Below, piece after piece: positions 35,658 through 45,121 of a DNA stretch of 62,247 bases. The DNA lies in the NCBI RefSeq assembly GCF_013359935.1, contig NZ_JABMCB010000122.1, positions 1 to 62,247 of the forward strand. The letters run 5' to 3'. Position numbers and translations under genes: made by a program. Under the pieces are notes generated by a model. It saw nothing but the letters and a program-made list of their open reading frames with translations. It did not search any database and was not told where the DNA came from. The DNA is from Paenibacillus xylanilyticus. GTDB taxonomy: Bacteria; Bacillota; Bacilli; Paenibacillales; Paenibacillaceae. Numbering within the stretch: the stretch's first letter is position 1; each line of letters starts with the position of its first letter.

Positions 35658-38600
35658 ATGAAAAAAGCTGGAGGACGTCAAGTCAAAAAGGTTATGTCCG
35701 CACTGGCCGTATCAGCCATGCTGATGTCTGCCTTGCCAACGTCGGTCATGGACGCGGCAGCGCGAATAAGCATATATATCAATGATGCCGAGCTGTCATC
35801 TGCACAAGCACCTGTGATGAAGGCAGGACGTGTATTGGTTCCGCTGCGGTCCATTTTTGAAGGATTAGATGCCAAAGTGGGCTATACCAACAAAACCAAA
35901 ACCATTACAGCCAGCCGTGGGGATCAGGAAATTTCACTGAAGCTTGGTTCCAGGACAGCCTACATTAATGGGGAAGCGGTCACGTTGGACGTGCCAGCAA
36001 GTACCATCAAGGGGAATACGATGGTTCCTATTCGTTTTGTAAGCGAAGCATTTGGAGAAAAGGTATTCTGGAACTCCCGCAATCAGCGTGTGGATATCAA
36101 AACAACGTCTGCGCCTCCTGTGGATGACACGAAATATGCAGCATGGAACATCTATGGATCGGTCTCGGGAAGTAATGGGGATGGACGGGATCTGACCGTC
36201 AGCTTTACACGTCCTACGTCCGAGAAGGCTGTATCCGAGTATCGCATTATGCTGGTAAAAACCCGTGATGTGAACAGCTTCAACGAGTCGGCAGCATCGG
36301 TTGTACCATCCGGTAATTATACTTCGGTTTCTCCAAATGGCAGCAACCCAAGGTTGGCGCTGAATGCTCAAACACGTGACATAAACGGGGATTTGCTGAA
36401 CACGAGTGAAACCTATCGTTTGTACGTCCTGACCATGGGCAACAGCAGCAACAATTACAAAAACGTACTCGCCTGGTCTGCCCAGTCCTTGAAATTAAAC
36501 AATGTAAAAACAACAGTTCAGCCTGTCACAGGTCTTCGCATTGCCGACATCAGTGACTATGGGGATGGCCGTGACCTGGAGATTAATTTCACCCAGCCAA
36601 GCAGCACCTCGAATATTACGTATTATCGTGCGTTTGTCGTCAAAGCGAAGGATGCTTCATCGTTCAATCTGACTGCGGCGAATAAAGTCTCCAGTTCCAA
36701 CTCAACGATTATATATAAAGGGAGCAGCACAGCGGTCAAAAGTCAGCTGACATCTTCCACACGTGATACTTCCGGAGAGTTGATCCGCAGCGGAACATCC
36801 TATGTCGTCTACATTATGTCGGTCAGCTCCAATGCGGCAACTGCGGACAACAAGCTCTCAGCTGTATCATCATCGTTGACACTGGGCGTAAATACCGCAA
36901 AGGCGCCTGTCATCACTCAAGTCCTGGATAACTCGGATTATGGAGATGGGCGTGACATTCGAATAAGCTTCAACCGTTCATCTGATGAATCCAAGGTCGC
37001 GAGCTATCGCATTTTCGTTGTGCGCAACTCGGTGGCGAGCAGCTTCAATCTGACGACAGCAAGCAATCTGTCTTCCAGTCTGTACTACAACGTGAACAAA
37101 ACAGGCAACAACATTACCACCACGTTACCTTCATCGATGAAGGATACAAGCGGGTATAACGTAACAAACCTGCAGGATTATCGGATCTTCGTCATGGCTG
37201 TGGGCAACCAGCAAAATAGCTACACGAATGCGCTGTCCTCTTCGTCCACATTGCTGAGACTGACCACGAACAGTAATGCAGGAGCTGTAAATAACCTGGC
37301 TGTAACGGATGTAAGCGACTATGGGGATGGGCGTGATCTGCGGGTTTCTTTCAACAGAGCATCGGATGAGTCAAAGGTTTCGGCTTATCGTGTCTATGTA
37401 GTTCGGTCCGGTAACGCAGGAAGCTTCACACTGAGCGCAGCTAACGCTTCAAACAACTACTATCAGGTCAACAAAACCGGTGGTAATCTGTCTGTTACTC
37501 TGCCAAGCAGCATGGTGGATACGAATGGGTACAGAGTTTCCAATAACGTAACCTATCGTGTGTTCGTCCTGTCCGTAAGTACAAGTGGCAACTCCAGCCA
37601 GAACGCGTTATCCTCGTACTCGTCACAGATTACGTTGACCCCGAATGCAGCGATAACAGCTCCGAGCAATGTCGCGGCAAGTGATATTGGCGATAACGGG
37701 GATGGACGCGATCTGCGCGCAACGTTCACCAAATCGGCGGATGAAGCTAATGTGAATCACTATCGGGTGTTTGTGGTGAAATCCACGAATACAAGCTTCA
37801 ATCTGGCATCAGCGAATGCAGTGAACAGCGCGAATTATACGTATGTCAGCAAGAATGGCAGCAATCAGACGGTGAACTTCACAAGTAATTCGAAAACCGT
37901 GGATGGCAGTTCAATTGAGAACGGTGTGGGTTATCGCGTGTATGTCATGGCCGTTAACAGTAATGCTTCTCTCGCCAATGCATTGTCATCCGGCTCAAAT
38001 GTGATTACACTCGCTTCCAACGCGGCTGTTGGGGCAGCGAGCAGCGTGAATGTAACGGTGAAAAATCAAGGGCAAGCAGGAAACGCATCTGATGTGACTG
38101 TAAACTTCAATAAACCAAAAACAGATAGCGGCATTGCGAATTATAGAGTGTTAATTGTTCCATCTGGCCAAGTGACTGGATTTGATTTGAATTCTGCTCT
38201 AGGTATCAGATCATATGTCCAAATTTCCAAAAGTGATGCCGGCAATCCCATTCAATTGAATAACGGCCACGTTGATATTAATGGTAGTACTCTTGTCGCA
38301 GGTCAGAAATACAGAGCATTTGTTTTGTCGGTATCCGATACAGGTACACGTGCTTCCAATCTGTCCGGTGCTTCCAACGAATTCAGTATCCTGGCCAAAC
38401 CGGCAGAGCCTGTTGCTGTTCAGCCAGCAAGCATAACGAAAGTTGATAATGCCAGCACAGCTGCGGATGCAGGTCTGAAGGTAACGTTTAATAAAGCATC
38501 TGACGATAAAGGGATTGGCGGATATCGTTTATTTGTAGTAAAAGCTCAAGATAGTCTGGATTTGCCCTCTGCAAACTCAAATAATAATTTTAAAGTAGTT

Positions 38601-38873
38601 TCTCCAGGGGAATTCAACTTATCTAAAGATACGGTGGATTCAAGTGGAAAGGCAATTGAGCTAGGAGCTGAGTACAAAGTGTATATCCTTTCTGTAACCA
38701 GTGATCCGTCGTTATACACAAGTGTTCTTTCCGCACCGTCAGGTGTAATCAGACTTGATGCAGCTCTGGCTACCCCTGTGGCACCTGTTACAGATCCGGC
38801 AGTTCCAATGACTGACCCGAATGCCACTCCGGCTGACCCTGCTCAAGGCACGAGTCCTTTAGCATCAAACTAA
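35658..38873 (+). CDS. Large exported repeat protein with stalk domain
   Basis: A 1071-residue secreted protein. Signal peptide: KKVMSALAVSAMLMSALPTSVMDAAA. Residues about 30-155 form a copper-amine-oxidase-type N-terminal stalk (PF07833 style: VLVPLRSIFEGLDAKV and MVPIRFVSEAFGEKVFWN). Seven repeats of about 125 residues follow; five carry GDGRD (about residues 173, 301, 428, 555, 680), and the last two lack it. Each has a Fn3-like pattern ending in YRVFVLxVxxxxxxxxNALS. The tail is Pro/Thr/Asp-rich. There is no LPXTG or SLH. I start at ATG 35658 with GAATGGGG upstream; an ATG at 35643 lies before it in frame. Adhesion or matrix roles are guesses. Confidence 0.88.
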   Translation: MKKAGGRQVKKVMSALAVSAMLMSALPTSVMDAAARISIYINDAELSSAQAPVMKAGRVLVPLRSIFEGLDAKVGYTNKTKTITASRGDQEISLKLGSRTAYINGEAVTLDVPASTIKGNTMVPIRFVSEAFGEKVFWNSRNQRVDIKTTSAPPVDDTKYAAWNIYGSVSGSNGDGRDLTVSFTRPTSEKAVSEYRIMLVKTRDVNSFNESAASVVPSGNYTSVSPNGSNPRLALNAQTRDINGDLLNTSETYRLYVLTMGNSSNNYKNVLAWSAQSLKLNNVKTTVQPVTGLRIADISDYGDGRDLEINFTQPSSTSNITYYRAFVVKAKDASSFNLTAANKVSSSNSTIIYKGSSTAVKSQLTSSTRDTSGELIRSGTSYVVYIMSVSSNAATADNKLSAVSSSLTLGVNTAKAPVITQVLDNSDYGDGRDIRISFNRSSDESKVASYRIFVVRNSVASSFNLTTASNLSSSLYYNVNKTGNNITTTLPSSMKDTSGYNVTNLQDYRIFVMAVGNQQNSYTNALSSSSTLLRLTTNSNAGAVNNLAVTDVSDYGDGRDLRVSFNRASDESKVSAYRVYVVRSGNAGSFTLSAANASNNYYQVNKTGGNLSVTLPSSMVDTNGYRVSNNVTYRVFVLSVSTSGNSSQNALSSYSSQITLTPNAAITAPSNVAASDIGDNGDGRDLRATFTKSADEANVNHYRVFVVKSTNTSFNLASANAVNSANYTYVSKNGSNQTVNFTSNSKTVDGSSIENGVGYRVYVMAVNSNASLANALSSGSNVITLASNAAVGAASSVNVTVKNQGQAGNASDVTVNFNKPKTDSGIANYRVLIVPSGQVTGFDLNSALGIRSYVQISKSDAGNPIQLNNGHVDINGSTLVAGQKYRAFVLSVSDTGTRASNLSGASNEFSILAKPAEPVAVQPASITKVDNASTAADAGLKVTFNKASDDKGIGGYRLFVVKAQDSLDLPSANSNNNFKVVSPGEFNLSKDTVDSSGKAIELGAEYKVYILSVTSDPSLYTSVLSAPSGVIRLDAALATPVAPVTDPAVPMTDPNATPADPAQGTSPLASN

Positions 38874-38908
38874 CCTAGATTATGAACTAAATCATTATTG
38901 TATTGAGA

Positions 38909-38938
38909 GCTCCCTTACCGAAATGGTAGGGAGTTTTC
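38909..38938 (+). terminator. Terminator after the repeat protein
   Basis: CTCCCTTACC pairs with GGTAGGGAG across GAAAT, then TTTTCTT. Confidence 0.85.
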
Positions 38939-39050
38939 TTGTCGTTAACTCAATTCTTGTCGTCAAAAAGGTTCCTTAGGCCGTTGCTGGTCCGGGCTAG
39001 CAGGAGGATAATGGAGGGAAGAAGCGCATGATCCGGAAAGGAATGATGGA

Positions 39051-39956
39051 ATGCTTGCATTTCGCTTGACCGGGCTGTCGGATTCCCGGCTGCCTCTGTA
39101 TCTGTATTGTATTGGAACACACGAGCAGAAAGTGCAGCTCAGGCCGGAAGGGTTTCCGGTACACCAACTTTTTTTGTCGCGCAGCGCCGGAGGCGAACTG
39201 AAGATTCCCGGTAAGGGATCATGGTCAGTGGGTGAAGGTCAGTTGTGGGTCATGGAACCGGGGATTGCCCATGAATTTTATCCACGTTCCAGAACAGATG
39301 GGGAGCTCGGATATATCGGTATTGGAGGCGAATCAGCCGGATCAGTGCTTCAGTCCGCAGGATTGCTGCATAGGGGGCCTAGAGACCTGTCAGACTTCGA
39401 ACAGTTCTGGTCGCGAACGACAGATCTCTGGCACGCGCTGGATGATGGAAAGGCTGGTGTATGGAATACTTCCCCGATCGTCTATCAGCTCATTCTGGAC
39501 ATGGCACGATCCGTATCAACTCTGGAAGAGACCGATGTATCCGGAGTGGAGAGTCTATCTTTGACACCTTATTATCGTGAGTCCGATCCAGGTAGTGAGG
39601 CCTTTACCCGAGCTCTAGCCTTAATGCATGCCCACTATCAGGATGACTTGCTGCTGAAGCATGTGGCGGAAGCAGTGGGTTATTCCGTTCAGCACCTCAA
39701 TCGTCTCTTTCATCAGCGCCATGGTGTGACCGGGCACCAATACATGCAGCGATTAAGACTGCAAAAGGCATCCGATTGGCTGGACGAGCATCCACGGGCA
39801 AGTGTAAGGGAAGCGGCAGAGACGGTTGGCATGGAGGTCAACTATTTTATCCGCATGTTCAAACGGGAATTCGGAGAGACACCTGGCAGAGGGATCAAAC
39901 AGCGCAATCAATTAAAAGGTGAAAGCATCGACACGGGTGCGGCACCAACACTGTAA
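39051..39956 (+). CDS. AraC family transcriptional regulator
   Basis: A 301-residue regulator with an N-terminal cupin-like sensing domain (about residues 25-100; FPVHQLFLSRSAGGELKI, WSVGEGQLWVMEPGIAHEFYP) and two C-terminal helix-turn-helix motifs (VAEAVGYSVQHLNRLFHQRHG and VREAAETVGMEVNYFIRMFKREFGETP). Regulators of this type usually sense sugars and act on nearby glycoside genes; no target is adjacent here. The ATG at 39051 has AAAGGA 8 bp upstream. Confidence 0.9.
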   Translation: MLAFRLTGLSDSRLPLYLYCIGTHEQKVQLRPEGFPVHQLFLSRSAGGELKIPGKGSWSVGEGQLWVMEPGIAHEFYPRSRTDGELGYIGIGGESAGSVLQSAGLLHRGPRDLSDFEQFWSRTTDLWHALDDGKAGVWNTSPIVYQLILDMARSVSTLEETDVSGVESLSLTPYYRESDPGSEAFTRALALMHAHYQDDLLLKHVAEAVGYSVQHLNRLFHQRHGVTGHQYMQRLRLQKASDWLDEHPRASVREAAETVGMEVNYFIRMFKREFGETPGRGIKQRNQLKGESIDTGAAPTL

Positions 39957-40000
39957 AAGGTTATTTACGAGAACATACATGTAAGATTCACAGAATATGA

Positions 40001-40028
40001 AAAAAGGGGCCATTACGGCCCCTTTTTG
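40001..40028. terminator. Bidirectional terminator
   Basis: AAAAAGGGGCC pairs with GGCCCCTTTTT across a short ATTAC loop, between AraC and the convergent membrane protein gene. Confidence 0.9.
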
Positions 40029-40099
40029 GATTGCAATATTCAAAAACAAATTGTTTTTAGAGCATTTCAAGGTGATAATGAATCCTTACCGAGCAGATC

Positions 40100-40906
40100 T
40101 TACTTCTTCTGCCCGAAGAGCGGCCTCAACAGAGCAAGCCCTACAATTCCGATCACAAGACTTACCCACGGGGCCAGTGTAAATACCGGAAGACTGTCTC
40201 GCAGTGGATAGCCGACAAACAGAACAAGGACAACGATTACGATATAAATCACAATGCCGCGCAGATTAACCTGTGGTTTGGTCGTCATATCTTTTCCCTG
40301 ATCATCCGGCCGTTCAGCAAGGCGACGAAGCATTTCGACCAGTGCAATTCCGCCAACAGCTGTAATGATGAGTGAAAACAGACTGATATGACTGAATGGT
40401 TCCGTATCTCCACCGCTCCAGCCGATAAATAATCCGGCTCCGCCCTGAATCAGCATGACGAAGGAGATTGCGGCCCAGGCAATCATCACGTACCACTTGG
40501 GCGTACGTTTGACTGGACCGGCAGTCTCTCCATTCGCCGTTCCATTGCCCGGAGTTGTTGGGGCAGGCATATCCTGTTTATTAGGTTTTGATTTATTAGA
40601 TTGGCCCTTACCCACAGGTAGCGTTGAAGGACCTGCCGATTCTGTACCTGATTCCAGACGTGAGTGTATGTCCTGCTCCAGATCGGCTCCATACAATTCC
40701 CTGGCAGACTTGCCATCCCGCTGTGCTTGTACAATGGCTTTTCCTGCAGACAGAATCCATTCTTCCTGCGTTCTCTCATCTGCGTTGGTTCTGCGGGCAA
40801 TCCCGCTAATCTGGTCGAACAATTTTACATTTTCAGGCGTCATCCGGCTCATCTCGGTCATTTGCCGGTTTTGTATTTCTTTAAGCTTTTTATAGGAAAT
40901 CCCCAA
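40100..40906 (-). CDS. Membrane protein, DUF1129-like N-terminal region
   Basis: A 268-residue protein when started at TTG 40906, which follows AGGGGGAGC. The N-terminal half is soluble and helical (KLKEIQNRQMTEMSRMTPEN; EEWILSAGKAIVQAQRDGKS), like the region preceding the membrane part of DUF1129 proteins. A Pro/Asn/Lys-rich linker follows, then four hydrophobic segments (MIAWAAISFVMLIQGGAGLFIGW; ISLFSLIITAVGGIALVEML; GIVIYIVIVVLVLFVGYPL; LAPWVSLVIGIVGLALLRPLF). Function unknown. A longer reading to ATG 41194 is possible but has no ribosome binding site. Confidence 0.75.
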   Translation of the reverse strand: MGISYKKLKEIQNRQMTEMSRMTPENVKLFDQISGIARRTNADERTQEEWILSAGKAIVQAQRDGKSARELYGADLEQDIHSRLESGTESAGPSTLPVGKGQSNKSKPNKQDMPAPTTPGNGTANGETAGPVKRTPKWYVMIAWAAISFVMLIQGGAGLFIGWSGGDTEPFSHISLFSLIITAVGGIALVEMLRRLAERPDDQGKDMTTKPQVNLRGIVIYIVIVVLVLFVGYPLRDSLPVFTLAPWVSLVIGIVGLALLRPLFGQKK

Positions 40907-41318
40907 TGATTGCTCCCCCTGTCTAAACACGTTACAGATCCCCAGTTCCCCTGAAGACCCTGACGGTATTTTAGTATACGGGAAGGGCTCTCGTTTCGCA
41001 AAGTCATTCCTTATAAAATAGCTGAGTGTGATGTATCCAGAGCCATACACAGGCCAAAATAACACAAGTGCATAACAATACCAGCTTGCCGTGAGCACGT
41101 ACCCATTCAAACAGAAGTTCCATGAATCCAATCCCTTTCGCCGGAAGGAGTCCGAGGTCAATTGCATGTACATATTATTGATTAATTTCCCCAATTTCCC
41201 TGCGAAATATGCATAAGATCAACCCATATCTAACGATTGTGTGAAGTATGCATAAAGGACAGCCATTTCCATCACAATAGTATTTCAAAACGAAAACCAG
41301 TGATGGGAGTGTGCAGAC
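40907..41318. other. Gap between the DUF1129-like gene and the 81-residue gene
   Basis: About 410 bp. It holds the possible small membrane protein at 41004-41123 (- strand). Two copies of a TATGCATAA-type sequence lie near 41206-41214 and 41248-41256, about 42 bp apart, possibly a regulator site. No terminator seen. Confidence 0.4.
41004..41123 (-). CDS. Possible small single-pass membrane protein, 39 residues
   Basis: A short frame MELLFEWVRAHGKLVLLC continuing with a hydrophobic stretch TCVILACVWLWI and ending HHTQLFYKE. One transmembrane helix is likely. AAAGGGA lies about 11 bp before the ATG, a mediocre site. It would be upstream of the DUF1129-like gene on the same strand. No family recognised. 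Confidence 0.35.
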   Translation of the reverse strand: MELLFEWVRAHGKLVLLCTCVILACVWLWIHHTQLFYKE

Positions 41319-41564
41319 ATGAATCAAGCCAATAAAAACAATGAATTAACCCGGAAGCTGCTGCTGAACAGCAACTCCCGTGGCGTAAAGGATGAAGTGG
41401 TTCCCATGGGACAGGGAGCAGCAGAGGATACCGAATTTGCAGTCGAACTTGGCGAAGGTCCAGATAAGACGGGTAGCTTCTGGGAAAGTTCGGATTTTGC
41501 ACGTGAGCATCGGTGGGAAGGTCAAGTAGAGACCCATGAGATGTTCCGCCGGAGTTACGAGTAG
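41319..41564 (+). CDS. Small hydrophilic protein, 81 residues
   Basis: An 81-residue acidic protein opening MNQANKNNELTRKLLLNSNS and ending HEMFRRSYE. It contains GPDKTGSFWESSDFAREHR, with no hydrophobic segment. GGGAG lies upstream of the ATG (spacing about 10). I do not recognise the family. The end overlaps the end of the convergent histidine kinase gene by 10 bp, so the two cannot share a normal terminator. Confidence 0.6.
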   Translation: MNQANKNNELTRKLLLNSNSRGVKDEVVPMGQGAAEDTEFAVELGEGPDKTGSFWESSDFAREHRWEGQVETHEMFRRSYE

Positions 41565-43042
41565 AAACTTCCGGGCGATGACTGCCCGATATCCAGTGTA
41601 AACGTAATACATGCTCCACCTTTAGGCAGGTTACCGGCGTTTATGGTTCCACCGTGCTTCTCCACGATGCGTTTGGCCGTGAACAGGCCCAGCCCGGTCT
41701 GTCCCTGGTGTCCATGATAGAACTGATCAAACAAATGCTGCAGATCCGCTTCGGTAAAGCCTGGACCCGTATCGCAAACGGTAACCTGCATTAAGCTACT
41801 ATTTTGTATATCCACATCCAGTCTGATTTCCCCTTTCGGGGGTACATAGCGCAAACTGTTAGCTACCAGATTATCCAGTACCTGACCGACCCTTTGTACA
41901 TCCAGTAAAAGAGGCGAAGAAGTATGGAGCCGTCGATCCACGAGTCTGAATTCGGATTGCACACCTTGGCTGGAACACAGAAAACGCACCTCACGCTGTT
42001 TCATCTCCCAGAAGGAAGATGGATCAACCGGTTCCCGGCGAAGTGGAAAGTAATCAAAATCAGTCCCAGCGGCTACCGTCATATCCTGGATCAGGCGATT
42101 AATTCGTTTCACATTATGGTCAATGACGTCCAGATGACTGCTGATACTTTCGGCGTTCTGTACCACATGCTTGGGTGAATCCTTGAGAAGTTCCACGTGG
42201 CCCTGAATCACTGTCATTGGCGTGCGGAAATCGTGACTGATGGCTCCCATCAGTTCACTCCGTTCCTGCTGAAGCTTCCATTCCCGAGTCAGTGCACTTT
42301 TCAGTTCTTTGCGCATGTCCTCGAAGGAAGCGGAGAGCAGCCCGAGCTCATTGGGGGCGTGATTATCCAGAGCGAAGTCCAGATCCTGCTCTTTGATGCG
42401 TTTGGAAGCCAGAATAAGGTCCTCAATCGGCCGCTTCACGTTGCGACCCACTCTGCCTGCCATAAACCAAGTCGCAGCTGCAATATAAACAAATGGAGAA
42501 GCCAGCATGAGCACGAGAAACGTATTCGTCCAAACGGGGGACACGGAGGGAGAGGGACTGGTTTCCAACCTGTACTGGAGCACGAGTGCCCCGGAATAGG
42601 TTCCACGCTCTCCGCTCAGAGGGGAAATGAGCGTAACCAGCCCGCCGAATCCGAGTGTACTATCTGTGACCGTTTTGCTATTCAGTCTGCTCAGCAGGTC
42701 CGTTTCATTTTCCAAGACCTGTTCCTGAATCGTCCCGTATCTCCTGGTTCCGCGGGTATCCACAACCTGATAGGTGATGCCTTCCGGAGGCAGCAGCTGC
42801 TCCAGTTTCGCCTGATTAGCGGTGTCGGTCCACTGGATTTTATGTCTCGCCTGCTCCTGTACTTTCTGCTGAATTTCGGGGATTTGAGACTCATAATAGT
42901 TGGCGGGCTGCAGCCACTGGTTGGAAAACAGAAAAGACACACCTGCAGCCCACGTGAGGAGAGTCAGTAAAATGCTGATCACCATGACGAGGACAAATGC
43001 CCAGACTAATTGTTTTTTGATCGGCCAGCGTTCCTTAATCAT
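41555..43042 (-). CDS. Membrane sensor histidine kinase
   Basis: A 495-residue kinase: first transmembrane segment (LVWAFVLVMVISILLTLLTWAAG), an extracytoplasmic sensor loop of about 130 residues, second transmembrane segment (TFLVLMLASPFVYIAAATWF), a HAMP linker (VKRPIEDLILASKRIKEQDL), the phospho-acceptor His270 in GAISHDFRTPMTV, and an ATPase domain with N box VANSLRYV and G boxes DTGPGFTE and GLGLFTAKRIVEKHGG. Start ATG 43042 overlaps the response-regulator stop by 4 bp. Signal unknown. Confidence 0.93.
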   Translation of the reverse strand: MIKERWPIKKQLVWAFVLVMVISILLTLLTWAAGVSFLFSNQWLQPANYYESQIPEIQQKVQEQARHKIQWTDTANQAKLEQLLPPEGITYQVVDTRGTRRYGTIQEQVLENETDLLSRLNSKTVTDSTLGFGGLVTLISPLSGERGTYSGALVLQYRLETSPSPSVSPVWTNTFLVLMLASPFVYIAAATWFMAGRVGRNVKRPIEDLILASKRIKEQDLDFALDNHAPNELGLLSASFEDMRKELKSALTREWKLQQERSELMGAISHDFRTPMTVIQGHVELLKDSPKHVVQNAESISSHLDVIDHNVKRINRLIQDMTVAAGTDFDYFPLRREPVDPSSFWEMKQREVRFLCSSQGVQSEFRLVDRRLHTSSPLLLDVQRVGQVLDNLVANSLRYVPPKGEIRLDVDIQNSSLMQVTVCDTGPGFTEADLQHLFDQFYHGHQGQTGLGLFTAKRIVEKHGGTINAGNLPKGGACITFTLDIGQSSPGSFYS

Positions 43043-43737
43043 CGTACAGGCTCCCATTTGTACCCGACACCCCATACCGTTGAGATATACACATGATCCG
43101 GGTCAGCTGCTGCCAGCTTGGCCCTTATTTTTTTGACATGTTCCGTGATCGTGGTAGTATCCCCTGTGGCTTCCAGTCCCCAGATGCGGTCATACAGCTG
43201 TTCCTTGGAGAAAACCTGTCCAGGATGCGTGGCAAGCAGTTCCACCAGATCGTATTCCTTGAGCGTTAGCAGGATGGCATGCTGCATAATCATCACACTG
43301 CGGCCTTTAAGGTCCATCTGCAGAGACCCGTATCTGTAAAACGCAGGCTCATTCACGCGCGGCTGAACGCCATCGCGACGGGAACGGCGCAAGTGGGCGG
43401 CCACTCTTGCCTTTAACTCTCCAAGACTGAACGGCTTCGTCATATAATCATCGCCGCCGATGGATAACCCCTGAATCCGGTCCATTTCGGCCTGCCTCGC
43501 ACTCAGAAAGAGGATGGGACAGCTGACCTCATCCCGGATCAGCCGGCAGAGCTCGAATCCGCTCATGCCGGGCATCATGATATCCAGCAGAATGAGATCC
43601 GGTTTACTGCTGAGTAACTGCAATGCCTCGCTGCCACTTGACGCGGTGGACACCTTATACCCTTCCTGTGATAACGTCTGATGAATCAGGGCCACAATAT
43701 CCTTTTCGTCGTCTACAATCAAAATATTCTCGTTCAT
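43039..43737 (-). CDS. OmpR/PhoB-type response regulator
   Basis: A 232-residue regulator. Receiver domain: acidic pair Asp9-Asp10, phospho-acceptor Asp52 in LLDIMMPGMSG, and conserved Thr/Lys in the FLSAR and TKPFS motifs. The C-terminal winged helix has the typical LKEYDLVELLATHPGQVFS and VWGVGYKWEP ending. It is translationally coupled to the kinase gene (ATGA). No adjacent ABC transporter is present, so a peptide-resistance module is not indicated. Confidence 0.93.
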   Translation of the reverse strand: MNENILIVDDEKDIVALIHQTLSQEGYKVSTASSGSEALQLLSSKPDLILLDIMMPGMSGFELCRLIRDEVSCPILFLSARQAEMDRIQGLSIGGDDYMTKPFSLGELKARVAAHLRRSRRDGVQPRVNEPAFYRYGSLQMDLKGRSVMIMQHAILLTLKEYDLVELLATHPGQVFSKEQLYDRIWGLEATGDTTTITEHVKKIRAKLAAADPDHVYISTVWGVGYKWEPVR

Positions 43738-44122
43738 GATGATTTCCTGGCAGGATCATTCAGGCAAATGTAACCTTAAACTGCCGTCTCCGTTTCCTTT
43801 AAAATGTTGAGTCTTCATTGTACCTAAAATTTCCATGAGCGTAAAAACAGAATACGTTATATGAATTGAATCTCGAACCTTTTCATTCACTTCAGGCATG
43901 ATTTTGCCGATACATTGAAGATACAAGCCAATTCTAAAGATTTTATAATGTTCTCTTTTTTGACTGGGGAATAGGCCATCTACAGATGTTTTCGTCACGT
44001 TGACTTGAAGTTCCCAGGATGATAATATACTAATAACATCTTAATACACATTAAACTTATCGGATTTATATATAATTAACTAAACGAACAAGCAAAGGCA
44101 AGAATGGAAAGGGGAAATCGGC
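43738..44122. other. Divergent intergenic region
   Basis: About 385 bp between the response regulator and the hydrolase. A TATAAT-like stretch at about 44071-44076 probably serves the hydrolase. I see no repeats. An 80-codon frame on the - strand lacks a start signal and was not accepted. Confidence 0.4.
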
Positions 44123-44953
44123 ATGGAGCGTCAGATCAGTATCCGTCATGGACAGGAAGAGTTAACCGCCACAATTCATTATCCCGTGGTTGGGGATATC
44201 AAGGAGGGCAATCACCAGCAGCGTGTGCCTCTGGCAGTAATTTGCCATGGCTTTGTTGGCAGCCGAATTGGCGTGGATCGCCTGTTCGTGAAGACTGCAC
44301 GTGAACTGGCTGAGGATGGATACCTGGTGCTTCGCTTCGATTATATCGGCTGCGGCGAGAGCAGCGGCGAGTATGGAGCGGAAGGGCTGGATTCCATGAT
44401 TGCCCAGACCCGTTCCGTACTGGACTATGCGGTGAACTGCAGTGATGTGGACCCAACCCGTGTGACATTGATCGGTCACAGTCTGGGCGGTGCAGTCGCT
44501 CTGCTAACTGCCATTCGTGACAAACGTGTCAAGAATCTGGTGATGTGGTCTGCCGTTGGATATCCGTTCAACGACATCGTGAAGATTACAGGACGTGAAG
44601 TGTACGATGCAGGCGTGAAGCAGGGCGCTGCCGATTATCTCGGTTACAAGTTCACGCCGGCTTTCTTCGAGTCTCTGGCCGAGCACCAACCATTCCAGGA
44701 AGCCGTCAAGTTTAACGGCGATGTTCTGGTCGTGCATGGTACGTCGGATGATATCATCCCAGTAGACTACGCTTTTCTCTATCAAAAGGTGTTCTGGATG
44801 CGTCAGGAAGGACGCTGCGATAAGGAGATTATTTTCCAGGGTGATCATACCTTCTCTTCCGGCAAAGAGCGGGAGCAGCTGATCACGCGTACCCGTGAAT
44901 GGCTCGGTGAGCGGCAGAAGATCGAGCAGGATTGGCAGCACTGGATGATTTGA
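44123..44953 (+). CDS. Alpha/beta hydrolase, esterase-like
   Basis: A 276-residue cytoplasmic hydrolase. Seen: LAVICHGFVGSRIGVDRLF (oxyanion hole), LRFDYIGCGESSGEY, the nucleophile Ser120 in LIGHSLGGAVALL, the acid in VVHGTSDDIIPVDYA and the His in FQGDHTFSSG. This pattern is shared with cinnamoyl/feruloyl-type esterases. AAAGGGG precedes the ATG. Confidence 0.88.
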   Translation: MERQISIRHGQEELTATIHYPVVGDIKEGNHQQRVPLAVICHGFVGSRIGVDRLFVKTARELAEDGYLVLRFDYIGCGESSGEYGAEGLDSMIAQTRSVLDYAVNCSDVDPTRVTLIGHSLGGAVALLTAIRDKRVKNLVMWSAVGYPFNDIVKITGREVYDAGVKQGAADYLGYKFTPAFFESLAEHQPFQEAVKFNGDVLVVHGTSDDIIPVDYAFLYQKVFWMRQEGRCDKEIIFQGDHTFSSGKEREQLITRTREWLGERQKIEQDWQHWMI

Positions 44954-45121
44954 TGGCTTGTATGAAGGTTTGGAGTAACCAATTGCACAATGAAGTGGAA
45001 AACCAGATTGCGTGATAGGGCAGTTTCGGTATGTCAGCTTGGAAAAGCGCCTTCTACGCGGTAGAATAGAGGAGTAGTATAGAAGCGTAACCATTCTATC
45101 CGTGTCTGGAGGTTGGCAGCA

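Noticed and set aside
40907..41194. Longer start of the DUF1129-like protein
   Set aside because: No ribosome binding site before ATG 41194; TTG 40906 follows AGGGGGAGC directly.
43756..43998. 80-codon frame upstream of the response regulator
   Set aside because: GTG start without a Shine-Dalgarno and no recognisable family.
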